The notes under the pieces: model-generated
Seen by the model: only the letters and a program-made list of their open reading frames with translations
The model's database searches: none
What the model was told of the DNA's origin: nothing
In this document: one piece after another, positions 10,335 to 17,091 of the stretch
Layout of the letters: every line of letters begins with the position of its first letter
Position numbering within the stretch: the stretch's first letter is position 1
Origin: Tolumonas lignilytica
Lineage (GTDB): Bacteria; Pseudomonadota; Gammaproteobacteria; Enterobacterales; Aeromonadaceae
Direction: 5' to 3'
NCBI RefSeq assembly: GCF_000527035.1
Contig: NZ_AZUK01000001.1
Span: 248,001 to 312,000, forward strand
Length of the DNA stretch: 64,000 nt
Program-made: the position numbers and the translations under genes

Positions 10335-10676
10335 ATGAAACGGGAAAGTGTCGCACGGGGCAAAGTGACCATAATAACCCCGCATACCACGTTTAAGCTT
10401 TCCAGCGGCGAAAGTCTGCTGGATGGCTTGTTACGTACCGGCCATCAAATCGAGTATCAATGCCGTAATGGTTATTGTGGTGCTTGCCGCTGTAAGCTGG
10501 TGTCTGGAGAAGTGAGTTATCCTACCCTGCCACTGGCTTTTATTCCTGCCGGAGAGGTACTTACATGTTGTGCTAAACCAGAATCAACGCTAGTGCTTGA
10601 TCTGCCCGCCGCGGAAAACGCGACAACCGCGAAGACGAATGAAATAAAGAAAGAACAGATCCCGCATACTGTTTGA
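10335..10676 (+). CDS. yfaE: 2Fe-2S ferredoxin YfaE, NrdB cofactor maintenance
   Basis: A small plant-type ferredoxin thought to supply electrons for maintaining the NrdB diiron-tyrosyl cofactor. The cluster ligands are in CRNGYCGACRCKL (C-x4-C-x2-C), with the fourth Cys in EVLTCCAKP. At 113 residues it is longer than E. coli YfaE (84), with about 25 extra C-terminal residues rich in Ala, Thr and Lys. The ATG used here has only a distant SD; a GTG at 10365 preceded by CGGGG would remove ten N-terminal residues and aligns better with the E. coli start. Third gene of the nrd operon. Confidence 0.9.
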   Translation: MKRESVARGKVTIITPHTTFKLSSGESLLDGLLRTGHQIEYQCRNGYCGACRCKLVSGEVSYPTLPLAFIPAGEVLTCCAKPESTLVLDLPAAENATTAKTNEIKKEQIPHTV

Positions 10677-10714
10677 TGTTAGCCTAAGCATCTCTGTCAT
10701 ACGGGAGCACTGAT

Positions 10715-11365
10715 ATGTTTGGAATTCACGATCTCACGCTATTCATCATCTCTGGTTTTTTACTCAACGTAATGCCTGGCCCAGACTCATTGTTGATCAT
10801 GTCCAAAAGTGCCTCCCACGGATGGCGCGCAGGTAGTATCGCCTCATTAGGGATTGGCTCTGGTGTGTTCGTGCATGTATTGGCCGCAGCCTTAGGTTTA
10901 TCTGCAATCTTGGCCAGCTCCTCCACGGCTTTTACCGTTGTAAAATATATCGGTGCCGCCTACCTTGCTTATATCGGCGTTGTAGCCTTGCTTCAGAAAT
11001 CAAAAACTAACTCAGCTGCAGCATCACAAGAAAAATCATTACTCACGGCCCCTCTTTCCATGCGGGCAGTGTATTGGCAAGGTTTTTTAAGCAATGCGTT
11101 AAATCCTAAAGTAGCCCTGTTTTTCCTGGCTTTTGTTCCGCAATTTATCAATCACGATGCCTCCAGCAAAGCGTTGGCATTCATCATTCTTGGTCTGATT
11201 TTTAATTTTAACAGTATGTTGTGGTGTCATTTTCTGGCCGTTTCTACCTCTTTGGCCAGTAAACGCCTCAAAGTCAGTCACACCGTTAGTTTTTGGCTGA
11301 ATAAGATGATTGGCACACTGTTTATTGCGCTCGGCATGAAATTAGCCTTAGCAGCAAAAAACTAG
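10715..11365 (+). CDS. LysE/RhtB-family amino acid exporter
   Basis: A 216-residue inner-membrane protein with about six hydrophobic segments. The N-terminal block FLLNVMPGPDSLLIMSKSASHGWRAG contains the PGPD signature of the LysE/RhtB superfamily, whose members export amino acids or homoserine lactones; the substrate cannot be told. GGGAG lies 7 nt before the ATG. It is closely similar to the protein at 45680-46321 in the same window (both start MFGIHDL), so the two are paralogues. Followed by a hairpin at 11390-11409. Confidence 0.88.
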   Translation: MFGIHDLTLFIISGFLLNVMPGPDSLLIMSKSASHGWRAGSIASLGIGSGVFVHVLAAALGLSAILASSSTAFTVVKYIGAAYLAYIGVVALLQKSKTNSAAASQEKSLLTAPLSMRAVYWQGFLSNALNPKVALFFLAFVPQFINHDASSKALAFIILGLIFNFNSMLWCHFLAVSTSLASKRLKVSHTVSFWLNKMIGTLFIALGMKLALAAKN

Positions 11366-11389
11366 CCTAACGAATATGAGCTTATTTTT

Positions 11390-11409
11390 GCTATCATTTC
11401 TGTGATAGC
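11390..11409 (+). terminator. Possible terminator hairpin
   Basis: GCTATCA-TTTCTG-TGATAGC forms a perfect 7-bp stem but is followed only by TTGAAAG. On either strand it is a weak terminator at best. It separates the LysE gene from the secDF locus. Confidence 0.35.
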
Positions 11410-11433
11410 TTGAAAGTAGTTAACGGGGTTTAG

Positions 11434-11847
11434 TTGCGGTATTTCATGGATAAATTCAAGTGGTTCGTCATCGCGTTCGTCCTCGGACTGACGCTGTGCA
11501 CCCATGCGTTTTATCCGGCAAAAATCGACTTGTCGTCATCCGTATCGCCAATCACCCCCCAGCAACAACTGGCTGATAATCTCGGCACATTTAAATTTAT
11601 TACCAGTAATCAGCAATTACGGTTACGCCTGAGTTCTGTCATCAATGATGATGACGAATCAAAACCGGTACTGTTTGATTTAGTTAAAACCTGGGGCGGC
11701 GATGTCATCGCACTGCTGCTGGCCGGGTTAATTCTACTCATCACCCCGCTATTACAAAAATACAATGCCAGTGCGCTAGCCTGTTTTCCGGCTGCTTACT
11801 GGAACCTTAAAAATCTCCAGTTCCGCTTTTCTCATTCCAGAAACTAA
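11434..11847 (+). CDS. Small exported membrane protein, candidate secDF regulator
   Basis: 137 residues with no family I can name. The chain opens with a Sec-type signal or anchor (about residues 5-25 of this frame, ending in THAFYPA), has a soluble middle (about 27-88), a strong second membrane segment (GGDVIALLLAGLILLITPLL, about 88-107) and a roughly 30-residue C-terminal tail. The start is a TTG with GGGG 6 nt upstream; an ATG at 11446 is also possible. It sits 73 nt before a second-copy type secD that has no visible SD. This position matches VemP, the Vibrio arrest peptide that senses Sec activity and controls secDF2. No sequence identity to VemP is claimed; the role is inference. Confidence 0.6.
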   Translation: MRYFMDKFKWFVIAFVLGLTLCTHAFYPAKIDLSSSVSPITPQQQLADNLGTFKFITSNQQLRLRLSSVINDDDESKPVLFDLVKTWGGDVIALLLAGLILLITPLLQKYNASALACFPAAYWNLKNLQFRFSHSRN

Positions 11848-11920
11848 TTTTTTCACTGTACGTCTATAAACGCTCTGTGCCTGATTTCACGTCGGCGTAG
11901 CGATTATTTCATCTCAAAAT

Positions 11921-13735
11921 ATGAATCAGACTATGATGAAAAAAAATGAAAGTCTCATCAAAAACCGGATGAGCAAATGGCAATATGCCCTTTTAGCGTT
12001 GATATTTATCACTTTTAGCTTTTATTCACTGCCCACCTTCTTTGGCGAACGACCAGCCTTGGGCCTGCATTACGAACAGGCATGGGCTGGCAACGATAAA
12101 AATATTCTGCAGGAAAATCAGATCTCACCGGAAACGGTGATTCAATCGGCAGATAAAACATTACTGGTTTTTTCGTCACAAGCCGATCAGCAACGAGCCA
12201 AACAACTACTAGAACTGAATGGTTATGATAGTAGTCAACTCACTCTCGAATTTTTCTCTGACTCACCGGGTTGGATGCAATCGCTGGGTGCCGCGCCGAT
12301 CCGGTTAGGACTCGATCTCCGCGGTGGTTCTCAGCTGTTAATGGCAGTGGATACCGACTTTATCGTTAAAAATCACACGCGTAATCTTGCCGATACACTA
12401 CGCACTGAGTTTAAAAAAGAGAACTTACGCGGCACAACAATCACCGCCAATATCGATGAAGTGCAGATCACGTTACCAACCACACAGGAAATCAGCCCTT
12501 GGCTTAAGATTATCCGTCAGGAAACCACAGGCCAGACTAACCCTTGGATTTCACAACGCGAAGATAACCGAATAACGCTGCGGTTGAGCGAAACGGAGCG
12601 CAATACTCTGATCAACAATGGCGTGACGCAGAATCTGTCGATCCTGAAAAAGCGCATCCATGAACTTGGGATCGTCGAAGCTTCCGTGCAGCGCCAAGGG
12701 CAAAATGGTATCCGGATCGAACTGCCGGGTGTTCACAATCCGAAACAAGCCAAAGATGTGATTGGTGCCACCGCATCATTAGCTTTTTATCAGGTGAGTC
12801 ATACAGGAAGTTACCAGCTACAGGATAAATCGGCTCGTAACATCAACATGATGCGTGAACCGGTGTTGAGTGGTGAACATATTGTCGATGCGCGCGCCAG
12901 TGCCGATGAAATGGGCCGTCCACAAGTGAGCATTGTGCTGGATAAAACCGGTGGCGATAAAATGAATTGGTTCAGCAGAAATAATGTCGGTCAGGCTATG
13001 TCGACGGTGTTTACTGAATATAAAAATGCGCCTGATGGTTCATTAAAGGCCAACAGTCAGGTGATTAATGTTGCCACCATTCAAACTACATTGGGTAACC
13101 AATTCCGTATTACCGGGCTTGATAGTCTGAGCGAAGCACAGGAGCTGTCGATGTTGTTGCGAGCCGGTGCATTGACTGCGCCACTCAAGATACTCGAAGA
13201 ACGCTCGATTGGCCCGACGTTAGGTATGGAAAATATTAAAGCCGGATTCAGTGCCTTAGCCTTCGGTATGGTCGGCATGATGCTGTTTATGCTGGTGTGG
13301 TATCGCCGCTTTGGCTGGGTCGCCATCGTCGCGCTGATCACGAACTTACTGATGCAAGTTGGCTTGTTAGCCCTCTTACCCGGAGCAGTATTAACGCTGC
13401 CCGGCATTGCGGGGTTAGTGCTTACGGTGGGGATGGCCGTTGACACGAATGTGCTGATTTTTGAGCGGATTAAAGATCGTCTGCGCGAAGGTGGCAGTCT
13501 GGCGAATGCCATCGATTTTGGTTATCGCTCGGCATTTGTCACCATTTTTGACGCCAATATTACCACGCTGATCAGCGCCATTGTGCTCTACAGCATTGGT
13601 TCAGGTCCTCTGCAAGGCTTTGCTATTACGCTGATCCTAGGTCTTATTTCCAGCATGATCACCGGTGTCTGGGGCACCAGAGCGATTATCAATCCTATCT
13701 GGGGAAGAAGCTCCCTGAAACTGCTGCGGGTATAA
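11921..13735 (+). CDS. secD: Protein translocase subunit SecD (second-copy type)
   Basis: Works with SecF to pull exported proteins across the inner membrane using the ion gradient. 604 residues: TM1 near the N-terminus, periplasmic P1 domain with GLDLRGGSQLLMAVD, then five C-terminal TM segments. The conserved TM4 Asp is in VGMAVDTNVLIFERIKD. There is no yajC, tgt or queA nearby, so this is probably not the main secDF locus; a paralogous secDF2 as in Vibrio is likely. None of the possible starts (11921, 11933, 11969) has an SD; the ATG at 11969 aligns reasonably with E. coli. AATCAG at the 11921 start can pair with CTGATT at 11881-11886. secF follows after one base. Confidence 0.9.
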   Translation: MNQTMMKKNESLIKNRMSKWQYALLALIFITFSFYSLPTFFGERPALGLHYEQAWAGNDKNILQENQISPETVIQSADKTLLVFSSQADQQRAKQLLELNGYDSSQLTLEFFSDSPGWMQSLGAAPIRLGLDLRGGSQLLMAVDTDFIVKNHTRNLADTLRTEFKKENLRGTTITANIDEVQITLPTTQEISPWLKIIRQETTGQTNPWISQREDNRITLRLSETERNTLINNGVTQNLSILKKRIHELGIVEASVQRQGQNGIRIELPGVHNPKQAKDVIGATASLAFYQVSHTGSYQLQDKSARNINMMREPVLSGEHIVDARASADEMGRPQVSIVLDKTGGDKMNWFSRNNVGQAMSTVFTEYKNAPDGSLKANSQVINVATIQTTLGNQFRITGLDSLSEAQELSMLLRAGALTAPLKILEERSIGPTLGMENIKAGFSALAFGMVGMMLFMLVWYRRFGWVAIVALITNLLMQVGLLALLPGAVLTLPGIAGLVLTVGMAVDTNVLIFERIKDRLREGGSLANAIDFGYRSAFVTIFDANITTLISAIVLYSIGSGPLQGFAITLILGLISSMITGVWGTRAIINPIWGRSSLKLLRV

Positions 13736-13736
13736 C

Positions 13737-14663
13737 ATGATGAATCTATTTCGTACTTTAACGCTAACCCATTACCGTTATGCCGGGCTGATGCTCTCTG
13801 TCATTCTAACCCTGCTTTCCGTCATTATTCTTTCTATCTACGAGCTCCACCTTGGTCTTGATTTTACCGGTGGTGTATTGCTGGAACTTAAAATTCAGAC
13901 CTTAAAAAGTGCCACCGAGCTAAATACCATTCTTAATTCATCATTAGCGAATTTTGTGCAGTTGCAATACAACGGCATTCCTGGTGAGTGGCTGGTGAAA
14001 TTACCGCCGCAGGAAAATGGCTTTGTTGCCACTGAATTGGTGAAGCAAATCAGTGCTGATTTAAATCTGCCGGTTGAATTAAGTAAAACGACCATTGTCG
14101 GGCCTCAGGTCGGCGCTGATCTCTTTGAGCAAGGGTTATTAGCGCTCTTAGCGGCTTCAGTCGCGATCTCGGTTTATCTGGCATTCCGGTTTGAATGGCG
14201 ACAAGCGATTGGGGTATTACTGTCTGTTTTACATGATGCGGTAATTGCTTTGGGTTTGCTGGCATGGATGCAAATCGAGTTTGATCTGAATGTCATCGCT
14301 GGTCTGATGGCCGTCATCGGTTATTCGCTCAATGACAGTATCGTGATCTCAGATCGATTACGCGACTTACTGCGCAGCCCTACGGCGACAGACATTTATC
14401 AATGTTCAAACAAGGCAATCAAGGCCACCTTCAGCCGAACTTTGATCACCTCAGGAACCACCTTATTTACCGTCAGTGCATTACTGTTATTTGGTGGCGA
14501 AGCGCTGTTTTCTTTTTCTTTTACACTGTTTATCGGGGTATTAGTGGGTACCGTCTCATCGATTACCATCGCATCAACGGTGCAGGAATTGTTGGGGTTA
14601 AGCGCCGAAGCATACCAAAAGAAAGAAGTGATTAACGATGACGGAATAACGGAATCACTCTGA
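13737..14663 (+). CDS. secF: Protein translocase subunit SecF (second-copy type)
   Basis: Partner of SecD in the SecDF complex. 308 residues with six TM segments, the LGLDFTGGVLLEL block after TM1, and the RND signature VIGYSLNDSIVISDRLRD. It begins one nucleotide after the secD stop and is followed by a strong terminator. Divergence of this pair from canonical SecDF is my impression from the sequences and was not measured. Confidence 0.92.
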   Translation: MMNLFRTLTLTHYRYAGLMLSVILTLLSVIILSIYELHLGLDFTGGVLLELKIQTLKSATELNTILNSSLANFVQLQYNGIPGEWLVKLPPQENGFVATELVKQISADLNLPVELSKTTIVGPQVGADLFEQGLLALLAASVAISVYLAFRFEWRQAIGVLLSVLHDAVIALGLLAWMQIEFDLNVIAGLMAVIGYSLNDSIVISDRLRDLLRSPTATDIYQCSNKAIKATFSRTLITSGTTLFTVSALLLFGGEALFSFSFTLFIGVLVGTVSSITIASTVQELLGLSAEAYQKKEVINDDGITESL

Positions 14664-14674
14664 TTTTGAATCAC

Positions 14675-14711
14675 CATCAGGGTTTATTACTTAATAGACC
14701 CTGATGTTTTT
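14675..14711 (+). terminator. Rho-independent terminator of secDF
   Basis: CATCAGGGT pairs perfectly with ACCCTGATG across a 14-nt loop and is followed by TTTTT. It starts 11 nt after the secF stop. Confidence 0.88.
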
Positions 14712-14957
14712 CAGCAATAACAGTGCTTAAACGATCTTTTTCTGCCACCAGCTAAAGATAAAAACAACAACCCAGCCAGCAATTTACAACGCTGATTAAT
14801 TGATAGCGCGTGCAGTGTTAAATTTACTAATGAAATTAACGTCTCCGCATTACCATCAAATGAATGAGCTGCGCTCTAATTCAAAACACATTGAAATGTA
14901 ACGAATATCTACACAGAACTAGAAACCGCCGCTTCTAGCTCTGTGTAACCCCACGGT
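14712..14957. other. AT-rich spacer with a strong inverted repeat
   Basis: No coding frame looks real here. The notable element is an almost perfect 14-bp inverted repeat at 14911-14924 / 14933-14946 (ACACAGAACTAGAA against TTCTAGCTCTGTGT, one mismatch) around an 8-nt GC-rich loop. It lies just past the stop of the minus-strand gene at 14958 but has no T run, so it is not a textbook terminator. Confidence 0.55.
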
Positions 14958-15434
14958 TCAATCGTTCTTTACCACCGACAATGACGGTCTTTTTTTGACC
15001 GGAGGTTCGACAGAATCGATTGGTTCCTCTTCCCTTACGAAGTAGTGAAACGGTTGCGTATCGACGAGTTCCTTGCCATTCAGGCCATTCAAACTGATCA
15101 ATTGATCCGTACTGAAGGAAATCTGTGTCACCACATTCTGAATCCTGCATTCAAAACTGATGACGTTCTCGTTATGAATGAAATATTTCATCGCCATCGG
15201 CGTCAGCGACAGCGTCACAAACCATAGACTGTCTTCTTTATGTACATGCGGCACTAGTGGTGCCGGGATCCATGGGCTCAGTTTGAATTCACCCTGCTCA
15301 TCAATACATGATGCCAAAACCACAGCATGAATACTCTTTACCTCATCATTCTGACACATGTCTTCATAGACAATATCGAATACTGCAGAATTGATTTTTG
15401 CACATCGCTGAATTTGGTGCTCAATACTAGTCAT
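14958..15434 (-). CDS. SspB-like protein, putative ClpXP adaptor
   Basis: 158 residues resembling stringent starvation protein B, which tethers ssrA-tagged proteins to ClpXP. Residues about 75-120 (VTLSLTPMAMKYFIHNENVI, then SFECRIQNVVTQISFS) line up with the SspB core segment around IVLNIAPRAVGN and VRFNARFGGIPRQVSV. After an acidic, variable linker the chain ends RPSLSVVKND, close to the E. coli ClpX-binding tail RPALRVVK. The usual sspA partner is not next to it, and it is divergent from normal SspB, so it may be a second adaptor. GAGG lies 6 nt before the ATG. Not proven; the N-terminal 60 residues match nothing I know. Confidence 0.65.
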   Translation of the reverse strand: MTSIEHQIQRCAKINSAVFDIVYEDMCQNDEVKSIHAVVLASCIDEQGEFKLSPWIPAPLVPHVHKEDSLWFVTLSLTPMAMKYFIHNENVISFECRIQNVVTQISFSTDQLISLNGLNGKELVDTQPFHYFVREEEPIDSVEPPVKKRPSLSVVKND

Positions 15435-15560
15435 GATGTCCTCTAATGATGGCTTAATGAATCGACTATCAATTTAAAAATGTAACATTGCCGGTTTCAT
15501 CCATGAATTCTCTCGGAGTGATTATACTTTCTAGTAGATATGGCCTTGTCGGAGTTTTCC

Positions 15561-15923
15561 ATGATCGAACTTTTACCCAACCTTCCTGACAATATTGTCG
15601 GATTCTCTGCTTCAGGGAAAGTCACCGCCGATGATTATGAAACCGTGATTATCCCCGCAATTGAAGCATCCTTCAGCAAATATCAACAAATCCGGGTGAT
15701 ATATCAGCTTGGCTCTGCGTTCACCGGTTTTTCCGCAGGCGCCATGTGGGATGACATGAAAGTAGGATTGTCCCATTTTAAGCAATGGGAAAAAGTAGCG
15801 CTCGTGACGGATCATGAATGGATTGCCGGAACCACCCAATTCTTTGGCTTGATTATGCCCTGTCCGGTTCAGGTATTTGCAGAAAAAGAATTGGATCAGG
15901 CTCTCCAATGGATCACGAGCTGA
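15561..15923 (+). CDS. SpoIIAA-like (STAS/SEC14-type) protein
   Basis: 120 residues of the SpoIIAA-like family found widely in proteobacteria, with a Rossmann-like alpha/beta STAS/SEC14 fold. Typical elements are the start IELLPNLPDNIVGFSASGKVT, the EKVALVTDHEWI strand-helix and a C-terminal FAEKELDQALQWI helix. Function is unknown; a lipid or small-molecule binding role is only a family suggestion. I use the ATG at 15561 because CGGAG stands 6 nt upstream; an in-frame ATG at 15540 has no SD. Confidence 0.82.
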   Translation: MIELLPNLPDNIVGFSASGKVTADDYETVIIPAIEASFSKYQQIRVIYQLGSAFTGFSAGAMWDDMKVGLSHFKQWEKVALVTDHEWIAGTTQFFGLIMPCPVQVFAEKELDQALQWITS

Positions 15924-15962
15924 TGTATTCGTCATCCCGATACAGAACGAGATGACACATGA

Positions 15963-16640
15963 TTATTCTTTTTTATGTCGGGATTTAAGCATCAGATAAC
16001 GTTCCCGAAATACAGAAAACCAGTCTTGCAGTACAGTTGCAGCAGCAAGATCTCCCTGCTGCTGCAACAGGCAAGCCGCGACTTCTGCAGTGCATAAATG
16101 GTTATCATGCGCGGCCACCCGGAGTCGATAAGCCGATAATGTATCCGGCTGAACAGAAATAACCGGAAATCCATCCAGATACGGACTTTTACGAAACATT
16201 TTCCGTGCTTCGCTCCAGGTACCATCCAGCAATATATAAAGTGGTCGTTTCGATAAACTGTTTGCCGATATCAGAACCTGCCGCGCCTCATCTTCTCTGA
16301 CATAACTCTCGGGAAATACAACGACCGGTGAATACAACGGATTACGTAACAACGCCAAAAAATCCGAATCAGGATTAGTGCGAGACCACATAAATGCCGA
16401 TGTATTTTCAGGAAATACATCGGCGATCAACCGGCCGGTGTTGGATGGTTTCATCGGCTCCGTGTCATACATCAGCAGACAAAAATCAGCCGCAGGTATG
16501 GCCGTGGGTTTCAGTGCACAAGCGCAATGAATTTCGGCCAAACCACAGCCTTCACAGCGAATAATGGAACCACCTCTTGCCTGAAACGGGCGGGTAGCGA
16601 CCGCAATGCGTTGCCGTCTGAGTCGTTGAAATGCATTCAT
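15963..16640 (-). CDS. tapT: tRNA-uridine aminocarboxypropyltransferase (DTW protein, TapT/YfiP)
   Basis: A DTW-domain enzyme that transfers the 3-amino-3-carboxypropyl group from SAM to uridine 47 of tRNAs. 225 residues, close to E. coli YfiP/TapT. The zinc-binding N-terminus is CEGCGLAEIHCAC (C-x2-C-x6-C-x-C). The family signature appears as LLDGTWSEARKM followed by HLCTAEVAACLL. No SD is visible before the ATG, and the terminator of a putative sRNA lies only 15-25 nt upstream, so expression may depend on readthrough or on a promoter I do not see. Confidence 0.88.
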   Translation of the reverse strand: MNAFQRLRRQRIAVATRPFQARGGSIIRCEGCGLAEIHCACALKPTAIPAADFCLLMYDTEPMKPSNTGRLIADVFPENTSAFMWSRTNPDSDFLALLRNPLYSPVVVFPESYVREDEARQVLISANSLSKRPLYILLDGTWSEARKMFRKSPYLDGFPVISVQPDTLSAYRLRVAAHDNHLCTAEVAACLLQQQGDLAAATVLQDWFSVFRERYLMLKSRHKKE

Positions 16641-16654
16641 GTCGTAAAACCGAG

Positions 16655-16686
16655 AAAAATAAAAGGGGTAACCTTTCGGTTACCCC
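16655..16686 (-). terminator. Strong terminator of the GcvB-like RNA
   Basis: Nine-bp perfect stem with a GAAA tetraloop, followed on the minus strand by TTTTATTTTT. No protein gene lies upstream of it on that strand, which is what first pointed to an RNA gene. Confidence 0.88.
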
Positions 16687-16823
16687 CAAAAACGAGGCAC
16701 TGACAATATCAGCAAAAAGAAAGCCCTTTCAACTGGTTTTAGTGGGGGTGAATCACCGACAACCACCTGGGGGCAACAACACACAACAACAAAGGAAACA
16801 CGAAGACAGAGCAGATGCTGAGT
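16655..16823 (-). ncRNA. Candidate GcvB-like Hfq-dependent small RNA
   Basis: The minus strand of this gene-free stretch has the architecture of GcvB. A TATACT (-10) at 16831-16836 would start an RNA at about 16823. A GU-rich single-stranded run (TTTGTTGTTGTGTGTTGTTG, about 16774-16793) contains TGTTGTG like the GcvB R1 seed. It is followed by a GGTGATTCACC hairpin, then GAAAGGGCTTTC with five T, as in the mid-molecule GcvB hairpin. It ends in a strong terminator: GGGGTAACC-GAAA-GGTTACCCC then TTTTATTTTT (16655-16686). Predicted length is about 170 nt; E. coli GcvB is about 206. The -35 is poor (TGGACA at 20 bp). No gcvA gene is adjacent. Confidence 0.58.
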
Positions 16824-17091
16824 CAATATGAGTATATTTGATCCGGATAGAACAAATGTCCAGCAGTTTTTGTAATTTTTTTACGAACAAAAATAATTTT
16901 TTGGTTAAATAACCAACTTGATTACCGCGTTTTTTGCTTCAGATCATTTTATGACAGTGATTTATATCGTTTTAATTTCATTTATGTAAGCAAATTACAA
17001 AACAACCAATTACAAGTTGAACAGAAGAGATGGGTTTGTTGGCGGGGTTAGGTATAATTACTAATGTCTATTACAAAGGAATTAAATCTAA

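Noticed and set aside
16690-16823. Amino-acid leader peptide (Val/Cys-rich frame) before tapT
   Set aside because: A frame reads FVVVCCCPQVVVG, but there is no SD and no ATG, and the downstream gene is not biosynthetic; the GU-rich run is better explained as an sRNA seed.
16631-16831. 66-codon plus-strand ORF opposite the sRNA
   Set aside because: Low-complexity product (NNTQQQRKHEDRADAE), no SD, and fully explained as the antisense of the RNA gene.
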